NCBI GenBank assembly: GCA_017882705.1
Contig: JADGOZ010000144.1
Span: 1-33,551, forward strand
Direction of reading: 5' to 3'
Length of the DNA: 33,551 nt
DNA from: Candidatus Nanopelagicales bacterium
Lineage (GTDB): Bacteria > Actinomycetota > Actinomycetes > S36-B12 > CAIYMF01
The position numbers and the translations under genes are program-made. This document shows positions 24,397 to 32,113 of this stretch, piece after piece. The notes under the pieces are model-generated. The model did not search any database and had not been told where the DNA came from. It was given only the letters and a program-made list of their open reading frames with translations. How positions within the stretch are numbered: position 1 is the stretch's first letter; each line of letters begins with the position of its first letter.

Positions 24397-26343
24397 GTGA
24401 ACGAGGTCATGACGAGCGACCCGCGGGCCGGCCTGGGCCGGTGGGTGCCCATCGCCTCGTGGCTCCCGCGCTACCGCGCGGCCGACCTCCTGCGCGACGT
24501 CCTCGCCGGTGCCGTCGTCGCCGCCCTCGCGGTGCCGCAGTCGCTCGGCTACGCCGGCATCGCGGGCGTCCCCGTGCAGGTGGGCCTCTACGCCATCCCG
24601 CTCGCCCTCGTCGCCTACGCCGTGCTCGGCTCGTCGCCGCACCTCGTCGTCGGTCCGGTCTCGACCGTGTCGGTTCTCTCGGGGTCGCTGGTCGCGGGGA
24701 TGGCGGCCGGCGACGTCGGCCGCGCCGTCGCGCTGACCTCGGCCCTGGCCATCGGGGCCGGCCTCGGCATGCTCGTCGCCGGCCTCGCCCGGATCGGCTG
24801 GGCCGTCGAGTTCATCTCGCGCCCGATCGTGACGGGCTTCGTCTTCGGCCTCGTGCTGCTCATCGTGCTGGGCGAGATCCCGAGCCTGCTCGGGATGCCG
24901 CCGGTCACGGGCGACGTCCTTCGCCGGGCCGGGTCGATCGTCACGCACCTGACGCAGGTCGACGCGACGACGGCACTGGTCGGCGTGGTCTCGCTCCTCG
25001 TCCTCTTCGCCGGGGCAACCTGGATTCCTCGCGTGCCGTGGGGGCTGCTGGTCCTCCTCGGCGGGGTCGCCGTGTCCTCGTGGTTCGACCTCGCGGGGCA
25101 GGGCGTCGCGGTCGTCGGGCAGGTCCCGCAGGGCATGCCGCCGTTCGGCCTGCCCGACATCCCGCTGAGCGACGTGCCGCCGGTGCTCGTCGGCGGTCTC
25201 GCGCTCGGGATGGTCGGGCTCGCGGAAGGGCTCAGCGCCGGGCGCCTGTTCGCTGCGCGCCTCGACTACCGCCTCGACGCCGACCAGGAGCTCATCGCGA
25301 CGGGTGCGGCCAACGTCGCCGCCGGGCTCTCCGGCGGGATGGGGGTGGCCGGGTCGTTGTCGAAGACGGCGGCGGCGGTGCGGACCGGCGGCCTGTCGCA
25401 GCTCACCGGGCTCACGGCCGCCGCTCTCGTGTCGGTCGTGCTGCTGACCTTCGCGAGCCTCCTCTCCCAGCTCCCGCGCGCGGTGCTGTCGGCGATCGTG
25501 GTCCAGGCGGTGTGGGGGCTGATGGACGTCGCGGCGCTGCGTCGCTACGCGCGCGTGCGACGCAACGACTTCCTCGGCGCGATGGCCGCGATGATCGGTG
25601 TCCTGCTCCTCGGGCCGCTCTACGGGCTGCTCTTCGCAGTGGGTCAGGCGCTGCTCGGTCTGGTCTACCGGTCCAGCCGCGCGCACATCGACGTGATGGG
25701 CAAGGTGCCGGGGGAGAAGGCGGCGTGGGGGAGCCTGGAACGGCATCCCGAGCGCCGCACCGTCGACGGCATCCTCGTGCTGCGGCTCGACGTGCCGCTC
25801 TTCTGGGCCAACGCGCAGCAGGTGGCCGAGGAGGTGCTCGGCTTCGTCGCGGAGCACCCCGATGTGCGCGTCGTGCTGCTGGACCTCGAGGCGACGAGCC
25901 AGCTCGACACCACGAGCGTCGACGCGCTCGACCTGGTGCTCACCCGGCTCCGCGAGCGCCACGTGGAGCTCCACCTCGTGCGCGTCTTCCGCAGCGCTCG
26001 AGACGTGCTGCGTCGCTCGGGCTTCACCGACCGGCTCGGCCCGGACCGCATGTGGCACAGCATCTCCGCGGCGGTCCGCGCCGCCCGTCAGCAGCTCGAG
26101 GCGGCCGGCGTCGCGCAGGCGCCGCTCGCCGACGGCGAGTCCCTCGACGACTACGCCCCGGGCGAGGAGCGCATCGCCCCGCAGCAGCAGGACCAGGACC
26201 AGCCGGAGCTGCCGGACCCGGTCGACGATCTCGCCCTCACCGGCGACGGCACCACCGGGGCCGGTCGCACGGTCGAGGCAGCGGTGCTCGACCGTGCCGA
26301 GAAGAAGCGCAAGAAGGAGGGCAAGCACCACCACGGCGACTAG
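24397..26343 (+). CDS. SulP-family anion transporter with STAS domain
   Basis: This 648-residue protein has about 10-14 transmembrane helices typical of SulP (SLC26) sulfate, bicarbonate or dicarboxylate carriers. The hallmark AALAVPQSLGYAGIAGVPVQVGLYA lies in helices 1-2. The later conserved ANVAAGLSGGMGVAGSLSKTAA forms part of the transport site. A cytosolic STAS domain follows (about 457-560, with VVLLDLEATSQLDTTSVDAL). The last 80 residues are acidic and end in a Lys- and His-rich tail (KKRKKEGKHHHGD). The GTG at 24397 is preferred because GGAGG lies ten bases upstream; the ATG four codons later lacks good spacing. No carbonic anhydrase or sulfate-assimilation gene is adjacent, so the substrate is open. 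Confidence 0.9.
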   Translation: MNEVMTSDPRAGLGRWVPIASWLPRYRAADLLRDVLAGAVVAALAVPQSLGYAGIAGVPVQVGLYAIPLALVAYAVLGSSPHLVVGPVSTVSVLSGSLVAGMAAGDVGRAVALTSALAIGAGLGMLVAGLARIGWAVEFISRPIVTGFVFGLVLLIVLGEIPSLLGMPPVTGDVLRRAGSIVTHLTQVDATTALVGVVSLLVLFAGATWIPRVPWGLLVLLGGVAVSSWFDLAGQGVAVVGQVPQGMPPFGLPDIPLSDVPPVLVGGLALGMVGLAEGLSAGRLFAARLDYRLDADQELIATGAANVAAGLSGGMGVAGSLSKTAAAVRTGGLSQLTGLTAAALVSVVLLTFASLLSQLPRAVLSAIVVQAVWGLMDVAALRRYARVRRNDFLGAMAAMIGVLLLGPLYGLLFAVGQALLGLVYRSSRAHIDVMGKVPGEKAAWGSLERHPERRTVDGILVLRLDVPLFWANAQQVAEEVLGFVAEHPDVRVVLLDLEATSQLDTTSVDALDLVLTRLRERHVELHLVRVFRSARDVLRRSGFTDRLGPDRMWHSISAAVRAARQQLEAAGVAQAPLADGESLDDYAPGEERIAPQQQDQDQPELPDPVDDLALTGDGTTGAGRTVEAAVLDRAEKKRKKEGKHHHGD

Positions 26344-26361
26344 CCCGGCTCAGGGGCAGCG

Positions 26362-26381
26362 GTCCGTCATGAGGAACGGAC
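26362..26381. terminator. Small hairpin GTCCGT-N8-ACGGAC after the SulP gene
   Basis: Perfect 6-bp arms lie 19 bp after the SulP stop and 38 bp before the next start. It could be a weak terminator or an operator for the downstream hydrolase. Confidence 0.35.
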
Positions 26382-26418
26382 ACGGCGGAGGAGTGCGTGC
26401 CCGCGGGAGGCTGGCCCC

Positions 26419-27258
26419 ATGACCCAGGCTGACCAGGCACGTCCCGAGATCGGCGGCTCCGTCGTCGCCGCAGGCATCACGACCAACTACCTGCACGACG
26501 GCGACCCGGAGGCACCCCCGATCCTGCTCCTGCACGGGTCCGGCCCGGGCGTCACGGCGTACGCCAACTGGCGGCTCACGATCCCGACGTTGGCCACCCG
26601 GCTGCGCGTCGTGGCTCCCGACCTGGCCGGCTTCGGCTTCACCGAGCGGCCCGAGGGGATCGTCTACGGCATGGACACCTGGGTCGACCAGGTGGTCGGG
26701 CTGCTCGACGCGCTGGGGATCGAGAAGGCGTCGCTGGTGGGCAACAGCTTCGGGGGCGGTCTCGCGCTGCGCGTCGCCGCGCGCCACCCCGACCGCGTCG
26801 ACCGCCTCGTGCTCATGGGGTCGATGGGTGTCGACTTCCCCATCACCGACGGCCTCGACCGGGTCTGGGGCTACGAGCCGTCGATCGAGAGCATGAAGGA
26901 GCTCATCGGGCTGTTCGCCTACTCGCGCGAGCTCGTGACCGACGACCTCGCCGAGGTGCGCTATCGCGCGAGCATCCAGCCCGGGTTCCAGGAGTCTTTC
27001 TCCGCGATGTTCCCGGCCCCGCGCCAGCGCTGGGTCGAGTCGATGATGACGCCGATCGAGGAGATCGCTGCGCTGCCGCACAAGACGCTCGTCGTCCACG
27101 GCCGCGACGACCAGATCATCCCGCTCGACAACGCGCTGGCGCTGCTGCGGACCGTGCCGGACGTGCGCCTGCACGTCTTCGGCCGCTGCGGGCACTGGAC
27201 GCAGATCGAGCACGCGGACGCGTTCAATCGCCTGGTGCTCGACTTCATCACGGCCTGA
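26419..27258 (+). CDS. Alpha/beta hydrolase of the meta-cleavage-product hydrolase type
   Basis: This 279-residue protein belongs to the C-C bond hydrolases (BphD, DmpD and HsaD group), which split ring-opened aromatic or steroid catabolites. The signature LLLHGSGPGVTAYANW (37-51) supplies the oxyanion hole. The catalytic triad is Ser110 in GNSFGGG, Asp230 or Asp231 in HGRDDQIIP and His259 in CGHWTQIEHADAF, the latter block being very characteristic. The ATG at 26419 has GGGAGG upstream. The usual partners, an extradiol dioxygenase and a hydratase-aldolase, are absent, so this is either an isolated pathway gene or a paralogue with another ester or C-C substrate. It lies 75 bp after the SulP gene. 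Confidence 0.88.
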   Translation: MTQADQARPEIGGSVVAAGITTNYLHDGDPEAPPILLLHGSGPGVTAYANWRLTIPTLATRLRVVAPDLAGFGFTERPEGIVYGMDTWVDQVVGLLDALGIEKASLVGNSFGGGLALRVAARHPDRVDRLVLMGSMGVDFPITDGLDRVWGYEPSIESMKELIGLFAYSRELVTDDLAEVRYRASIQPGFQESFSAMFPAPRQRWVESMMTPIEEIAALPHKTLVVHGRDDQIIPLDNALALLRTVPDVRLHVFGRCGHWTQIEHADAFNRLVLDFITA

Positions 27259-27352
27259 GCGCGGACGCGTCGGTCGACGAACCGGCGGGGTCGGGCGGCC
27301 CCGCCGAGCCGGGTCGTAGGCTGATCCGACCACCGAGGCACGAAGGCAGGTC

Positions 27353-29437
27353 ATGCAGATCCCGGTCCCCGTCCCCGAGCTGACCGAGGCCCGTCGCGCC
27401 GGCCTGCTCGCGGCCGTCGCCGTCTACCCCGTGACCCGCCTGGCCGGCACTCTGCACCGACCCACGCTCGATCGCGCGATCGTCTCGGGCGCCACCATGG
27501 CGATCGCCTACGCCGCCGCCTCGGGAACCACGGGCACGGTGCGTCGCGCGGTGGTGCGCGGCGTCTCCAGCGAGCTCGTGCGCGACAAGCGGACGGCAGT
27601 GGCCGGCGGGCTCGTGGCCCTCGGCGCCGGCGTGGTCGCGGTCCGGGTCCGCAGCCGGGCGCGTGCTGTGGCGCAGCAGGGGGAGCGCCTGCCCGTCGCC
27701 GAGGCTTCCTCGGGCGCGGTCGCCGAGGTCGTCGCGCTCTCGGCTGCGGCCGGCGCCGCCGTCGCGGCCGCCGACGTCGTCGGCGTGCACCTGCCCGAGA
27801 CGCTCCGCCCGCGCCATCCGGTCGTCGTCGTGACGAGCGTCCTGGTCGCGGGTGCCGGGCTCGCCGCCGCCTCGAGGCACCCGCGCGCCCTCGCCTACTT
27901 CGCGCTGCCGTCGACGGACGTGCACTCGGCTCGCGACCTCACGTTCCAGTCCGGTGCGGCGCTTCCGATCGCCGTGGGCCGCGCGGCCGGCGTGGCGGCG
28001 GTGGCGCTCGCGGTGCTGGGCGTCGAGAACCTGTCCGCTCGCGCCCTCGCGAAGGCGCTCAGCGGGTCGGACGAGCCGGGCGGCCTCGCACGCACGGCCG
28101 GCCACGGCGTGATCGGTCTCGCCGTCGCCGGCGCGGGTCTCGGCGGGTTCGCCTTCTACTCCTCGCGCGTCGCGGTGCAGGAGCGCCTCCTCGAGGACGC
28201 GTACGCCGCGGTGCCCAACCGCGTCGGCGTCACTGGCGGCCCCGGGTCGGCGTACGACTTCACCGACCTCGGCCGGGAGGGACGCCGCTTCGTCTCGCAG
28301 GCGCACACCGCCGAGGAGATCGAGGCGGTGCTCGGCACGCCGGCCGGCGACCCGGTGCGCGCGTTCGTGCCGCTGAGCACCCTGACCGGCGACCCCGAGG
28401 CCGACGCCCGCACGGTCGTCGACGAGCTCGCGGCGTGCGGCGGCTTCGAGAAGGGCACGATCGTGCTCGCCGCTCCCACCGGCGACGGCTACGTCTCCTA
28501 CGTCCAGACCGAGACCGTCGAGCTGCTGACGTCCGGCGACTGCGCGACCCTCGCGGTGCCCTACGCCGCCGTCCCGTCGGCCGTCGCCTTCCCGCGGCGC
28601 AAGCGCGCGGCGGCTGCGTACGCCGTCTACGCGCGGGCGATCGCCGAGCGGGCTCGGGCGACGGGGCGGGACATCCGGCTGTGCGTGTTCGGTGAGTCGC
28701 TGGGCTCGATCGTGGCGCTCGACGCGTTCGGGCCCGACATCGTCGAGGAGCTGGGCCGCCTCGGCTTCGCCGGGGGCCTCTACGTCGGCGTCCCGATCTT
28801 CAGCGAGGCAGACCGGGCGCTGCGACCGCCGCACCCGGCGATACGCGAGTCGCGCGGGCTGCAGTACGCCACGGGTCGCGACCAGGTCCACGACACGCTG
28901 CCGGGCCACGTCAACCTCACGCACCCCACCGACCCCGTCGGCATCGCCGACCCGAGCGTGCTCGTGCGCCACCCGGTGGACTACTGGGGTCGCCCGACCG
29001 GGCTGTTCGTCCCGCTCGTGTCGTTCCTCATCGAGCTTGCCGACGTCAAGAACGCGATGAACCTGCGCCCCGGCGACTTCTCGCCCTCGCCCGGCCACGA
29101 CTACCGCTACGACACGGCGCTCGCGGTCGCCCGCGCCTACGACCTGCCGTTCGACCGCGAGGAGGTCGTCGAGCTCGCGCTGCGCGAGCGCGAGCTGGCC
29201 TGGTCCGTACGCCGTCTCCTGGCCAGCCGCATCGGCGAGGCGCGCGACGCCGCGCTCAGCAAGCTGCAGTCGTGGGGCGTCGACCCCGCGACGCTCGGCG
29301 ACCGCTTCGCCGCGCAGCGCTCGGTCCTCGCGAACTGGCTCGACAGCGTGAAGCCCGGCGGCGCGTCCGACGGAGTCGTCGCCGACGCCGTCGAGGCCAT
29401 CTCCGACGCGATGGGCTCCGGCGTCAGCGACTCCTGA
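27353..29437 (+). CDS. Large Abhydrolase_9-family membrane protein
   Basis: The 694-residue protein matches the actinobacterial alpha/beta-hydrolase family with an N-terminal membrane part (Abhydrolase_9_N) and a C-terminal hydrolase part (Abhydrolase_9). Residues 1-270 carry several Ala/Val-rich membrane segments. The catalytic half starts near FTDLGREGRRFVSQAHTAEEI. It contains VPLSTLTGDPEADARTVVDEL, the strand-loop block YVQTETVELLTSGDCATLAVPY and the nucleophile elbow GESLGS with Ser449. LTHPTDPVGIADPSVLVRHPVDYWG and SPSPGHDYRYD probably carry the acid and base residues. The substrate is unknown; lipid or envelope ester hydrolysis at the membrane is plausible. The ATG at 27353 follows AAGGCAGG. 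It ends 530 bp before the next gene. Confidence 0.85.
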   Translation: MQIPVPVPELTEARRAGLLAAVAVYPVTRLAGTLHRPTLDRAIVSGATMAIAYAAASGTTGTVRRAVVRGVSSELVRDKRTAVAGGLVALGAGVVAVRVRSRARAVAQQGERLPVAEASSGAVAEVVALSAAAGAAVAAADVVGVHLPETLRPRHPVVVVTSVLVAGAGLAAASRHPRALAYFALPSTDVHSARDLTFQSGAALPIAVGRAAGVAAVALAVLGVENLSARALAKALSGSDEPGGLARTAGHGVIGLAVAGAGLGGFAFYSSRVAVQERLLEDAYAAVPNRVGVTGGPGSAYDFTDLGREGRRFVSQAHTAEEIEAVLGTPAGDPVRAFVPLSTLTGDPEADARTVVDELAACGGFEKGTIVLAAPTGDGYVSYVQTETVELLTSGDCATLAVPYAAVPSAVAFPRRKRAAAAYAVYARAIAERARATGRDIRLCVFGESLGSIVALDAFGPDIVEELGRLGFAGGLYVGVPIFSEADRALRPPHPAIRESRGLQYATGRDQVHDTLPGHVNLTHPTDPVGIADPSVLVRHPVDYWGRPTGLFVPLVSFLIELADVKNAMNLRPGDFSPSPGHDYRYDTALAVARAYDLPFDREEVVELALRERELAWSVRRLLASRIGEARDAALSKLQSWGVDPATLGDRFAAQRSVLANWLDSVKPGGASDGVVADAVEAISDAMGSGVSDS

Positions 29438-29776
29438 CGGGGTGTCGCGGTCGCAGCGGTCTGACCGTCGAGAGGAACCGGCACGAAACTGCGCCGAACC
29501 GAGAAGGAACCGCCATTCAGCGCGGCCCTGGATGCGCGTGTAACAGTCAGAAGGGCTCAGAAATCGGCACTGACGTGAGCACTTACAACTGTTACAGGCG
29601 TGACGGTCGTCGAGCAGATGTGCCGATAGAGCTCGGTTGACGAGACTCGTCAGAGGCAACGGGCGCACAATGGCAGTGCGGTTACCGAGAGGTTCGGAAA
29701 GCCCCCTCGGATCCGTGCCGGGAGCGTCTGGATGTCCCGCAGCAGGATCGTCGCGGAGACCATGAACGCCCGACGT

Positions 29777-29815
29777 GACGGAAGGCCCGCCCCAAACGGG
29801 GACGGGCCTTCCGTC
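29777..29815. terminator. Strong hairpin with 17-bp stem, no adjacent gene
   Basis: GACGGAAGGCCCG and CGGGCCTTCCGTC form a perfect 13-bp outer stem, extended by CCCC/GGGG around the loop AAAC with one bulged A. It is the most stable-looking hairpin in the window and has the shape of an intrinsic terminator without a U-tract. The nearest upstream gene ends 340 bp earlier, so it may end an unrecognised transcript. Confidence 0.7.
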
Positions 29816-29925
29816 ATCGTCCGATTGATCGACCATCCGAGACCGATCCGCAGATCCGGCCGGTAGTGGGCGAGCCTGCTCGCCGGGCCAGCGCCGCCCT
29901 GTGGGGTTACCTTGGAGGTGAGCCT

Positions 29926-29952
29926 GTGTGCCTATCCGGGTGGTGCAGGTGA
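29926..29952 (+). CDS. Possible 8-codon leader peptide upstream of the slipin gene
   Basis: GGAGG (29914-29918) is followed seven bases later by GTG, which opens a frame of eight codons, V-C-L-S-G-W-C-R, then TGA. It is in the same frame as the slipin gene, whose ATG lies 18 bases after the stop and lacks a ribosome binding site. Translation of the leader followed by re-initiation could control slipin synthesis. Two of eight codons are Cys, as in the Cys-responsive attenuators described in mycobacteria, but this is one short frame and may be chance. Confidence 0.3.
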   Translation: MCLSGWCR

Positions 29953-29970
29953 TCGAGAATCGAGTCGGCC

Positions 29971-30804
29971 ATGGGCGCTCAGATCATCGTTCTCATCGTC
30001 GTTCTTCTGGTCGTTGCCGTCCTGCTGTGGATGTCGATCAAGGTTGTCCAGCAGTACGAGCGGGGGGTGCTGTTCCGGCTGGGCCGGGTGATCGGTATCC
30101 GGCAGCCCGGGCTGCGGTTCATCATCCCGTTCGTCGACGTCCTGCACCTGGTGTCGCTGCGCGTGGTGACGATGCCGATCCAGTCACAAGGCATCATCAC
30201 CCGGGACAACGTGAGCGTGGACATCTCCGCCGTGGCGTACTTCAAGGTCGTCGATGCGGAGAAGTCGGTCGTGGCGATCGAGAACGTGAACGCGGCGATC
30301 AACCAGATCGCTCAGACCACGCTACGCAAGGTCGTCGGCAAGCACAGCCTCGACGAGACGCTGTCGGAGACCGACCGAATCAACCTCGACATCCGCGAGA
30401 TCCTCGACGTGACCACCATCGCGTGGGGCGTGGAGGTAACACTCGTGGAGTTGAAGGACATCCAGCTGCCCGAGACCATGAAGCGGGCGATGGCCCGCCA
30501 GGCCGAGGCCGAGCGGGAGAAGAGGGCCAAGATCATCAACGCCGAAGGTGAAGCCCTCGCCGCCGCCGCACTCGGCGAGGCGTCCGACATCATGATGGTC
30601 CACCCGCTGGCCCTTCAACTGCGCAACCTCCAGAGCCTGGTCGAGATCGGTGTGGACAAGAACACGACCGTCGTGTTCCCCTCCCCGATCATGACGACCA
30701 TCGAGGAACTCACCGCGTTCCTTCACCGCGAGTCCCACGCCGCGGACCAGAACACCGCAACGACCCCGGCTAAGGCCCTCACCGGGACCCCTGCCGCCGC
30801 CTAG
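29971..30804 (+). CDS. Slipin (SPFH/Band 7, stomatin-like) membrane protein
   Basis: This 277-residue protein has one N-terminal membrane helix (about residues 4-24) followed by the SPFH domain starting at VVQQYERGVLFRLGRVIGIRQPGLRFIIPFVD. It continues with the typical DNVSVDISAVAYFKVVDAEK and the long Ala/Glu coiled coil LPETMKRAMARQAEAEREKRAKIINAEGE. Slipins oligomerise into membrane microdomains and usually cooperate with an NfeD-type partner; no nfeD gene is next to this one. The last 30 residues are Thr/Ala-rich. The ATG at 29971 gives the expected N-terminus, but the ribosome binding site is poor. Codon choice is slightly less GC-biased than in the genes to the left. Confidence 0.92.
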   Translation: MGAQIIVLIVVLLVVAVLLWMSIKVVQQYERGVLFRLGRVIGIRQPGLRFIIPFVDVLHLVSLRVVTMPIQSQGIITRDNVSVDISAVAYFKVVDAEKSVVAIENVNAAINQIAQTTLRKVVGKHSLDETLSETDRINLDIREILDVTTIAWGVEVTLVELKDIQLPETMKRAMARQAEAEREKRAKIINAEGEALAAAALGEASDIMMVHPLALQLRNLQSLVEIGVDKNTTVVFPSPIMTTIEELTAFLHRESHAADQNTATTPAKALTGTPAAA

Positions 30805-30915
30805 CAACCAGCGGTGGTCACCATCGCTCCTCGGTTCCTGTTCGACGGTCGACGGTGCGTGGGTATCCGCCCTCGGACATGACCGCATCGTGCGACCAGG
30901 AGGGAGTGGTGTGCG

Positions 30916-31287
30916 ATGAACACCAAGCCCAACCAAGTAGCGGGCAACGCCACGCGAGTCACCGGGAACACCCCCGATGTCAACACTCTGAGAGCCGACG
31001 TCAACGCGGACCGCCCGTCCGCCTCAGCCACGGGACCCACGCCCGAGCCCCAGCCCGGACCGACTCCCGGGCCCTTGCCCGGGCCGATTCCCGGACCAAT
31101 CCCGGGTCCAATCCCGGGCCCGACCCCCGAACCTCAGCCGAGACCCTCCCCTGCGCCGAGTCCGGAACCGTTGCCTCCGATGGTGATCATTCCGGTATCC
31201 GGGAGGCTCAGGCGACGGCTCACCTTGCCGCAGCGGGTGGGCGAGAAGTGCCGATCTCGCTCGCTTCTCCTTCTGCGAGTGCGCACC
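30916..31287 (+). CDS. Proline-rich low-complexity protein running into a GNAT relic
   Basis: AGGAGG lies 12 bases upstream of ATG 30916. The frame encodes MNTKPNQVAGNATRVTGNTPDVN, then a Pro/Gly/Glu-rich region with a repeated GPIPGPIPGP unit, then an Arg/Leu-rich stretch. It has no stop of its own: the frame continues into the acetyltransferase-like segment that begins around 31288 and only ends at 31920. No signal peptide or membrane segment is visible. Whether the proline-rich part is a real protein, its original 3' end lost by rearrangement, or a chance frame in repetitive DNA is uncertain. The natural-looking Asn/Thr N-terminus favours a real start. Confidence 0.4.
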
Positions 31288-31649
31288 ATGGGTACATGGA
31301 GGGCCGCGACTCCAGACGCGCGTCCTTGGTACCGAGCCCTCTACGCACGCGAGGTGCCGGTCGGGTTCGTCATGATCACCGATGGCATTCCCGCGACCTT
31401 CCCGGAATGGCTCGGGCCCTACCTCCACTGGCGGCTGAGGATCGAGACCCGGTGGCCGGGACGGGGACTGGGAACGGAGGCCCTGGACCTCGTAGTCGAC
31501 TACGTGCGGACCCGGCCGGGGGCCCAGCACCTGCTCTGCTCGCTCGTGCCGGGCCAGATCGGCTCGCCGCGTGGCTTCAACTTCGGCCACGGGTTCCGGC
31601 TCAGGGCGACTGGTTCGACGTCGAGGAGGTCATCGAGCTGGCGCTCTGA
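31288..31649 (+). pseudogene. Truncated, frameshifted GNAT acetyltransferase
   Basis: From about 31320 the frame reads like a spermidine-acetyltransferase-type GNAT: WYRALYAREVPVGFVMITDG, then PYLHWRLRIETRWPGRGLGTEALDLVV with the acetyl-CoA motif RWPGRGLG, then YVRTRPGAQHLL and GSPRGFNFGHGF. After GFRL the homology moves to another frame, GDWFDVEEVIELAL, which ends at the TGA 31647-31649. A single missing base near 31608 (CTCAGGGCGAC where CTCACGGGCGAC would restore the frame) explains this. The first 40-50 residues of a normal family member are also missing or scrambled. The gene is therefore very probably inactive, unless the shift is a sequencing error. Confidence 0.7.
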
Positions 31650-31736
31650 CCCCCGTGACCGCCGTCGCGCGTGCGCAGCGGGGCGTACTGTCGAGAGTCA
31701 CGGAGCCGTTCAGGCTTCCGGGCTCAAGGAGCCACC

Positions 31737-31868
31737 ATGGCCGACAAGTCCCCGCGACAGCACATGCAGAAGAAGTCGGCCGGCAAGTCCATCAAGGAGA
31801 AGCGGCTCGAGAAGAAGTCCAAGGCCGGAGCTCCGAACGAGATCATCCCCTCGACCAAGAAGCACTGA
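31737..31868 (+). CDS. Small basic protein, 43 residues
   Basis: AAGGAG lies five bases before the ATG at 31737. The product begins MADKSPRQHMQKKSAGKSIKEKR and continues with LEKKSKAGAPNEIIPSTKKH; 15 of 43 residues are Lys, Arg or His. It is soluble and probably partly helical or disordered. Short proteins with the same MADKSPRQ...KSGKSIKEKRxEK pattern occur in many actinomycetes as hypothetical proteins, so I consider it real. No function is known; binding to nucleic acid or ribosomes would fit the charge but is a guess. Confidence 0.75.
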   Translation: MADKSPRQHMQKKSAGKSIKEKRLEKKSKAGAPNEIIPSTKKH

Positions 31869-32113
31869 CCCGACGAGTCACGGGCGCACGATCAGTCGAG
31901 ACAGATGGCGGGCAGCTTGAACCAGCGCAGGAGCTCGAAGTCGGCGCTCACCGGCGTTGAGCACGCCGAACTCGGCTGTCAGGGGCCGGCTCTGAGCTCG
32001 ACGCCCATCAACCTCGCCGCACTCGGGGACCCGCAGACGTTCAGCGGGTAGTTGTCTGATCGAGAAGCGGATACGTGCCGTTCTGACTCGCCTGGACGGG
32101 TCAAGGTCCGGCT

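Larger units (their letters stand above)
29438..29970. other. 530-bp intergenic region rich in inverted repeats
   Basis: No protein-coding or tRNA gene is supportable. Visible elements are three GAACCG direct repeats (29475, 29496 and 29507; spaced 21 and 11 bp) and TGTAACAGT/ACTGTTACA (29539-29547 with 29588-29596). ATCGGCAC/GTGCCGAT (29563-29570 with 29620-29627) interleaves with that pair. TGACGAG-A-CTCGTCA (29638-29652) and the strong hairpin at 29777-29815 follow. The base composition is less GC-rich than in the flanking genes. It could be a small-RNA locus, a regulatory hub or a remnant of a mobile element. Confidence 0.6.

Noticed and set aside
29640..29776. tRNA gene before the strong hairpin at 29777-29815
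   Set aside because: The hairpin resembles terminators that follow tRNAs, but no TTCGANTC T-loop, anticodon arm or paired acceptor stem can be drawn.
27248..29836. Open frame of 862 codons antisense to the Abhydrolase_9 gene
   Set aside because: High-GC shadow with an Arg/Gly/Asp-rich product, no ribosome binding site and no recognisable motif.
29928..30551. 207-codon frame starting at GTG 29928 across the slipin gene
   Set aside because: Out of frame with slipin and Arg/Gly-rich; the slipin frame has clear SPFH-domain sequence.
31025..31140. CRISPR-like or minisatellite array in the GPIP repeat
   Set aside because: The repeats are short, imperfect, without spacers and in frame with a proline-rich protein.
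30855..31649. Intact 264-residue protein in the frame starting at 30855
   Set aside because: Most of it is the wrong-frame reading of the proline-rich and GNAT segments; only the last 15 residues restore the GNAT ending after the frameshift.
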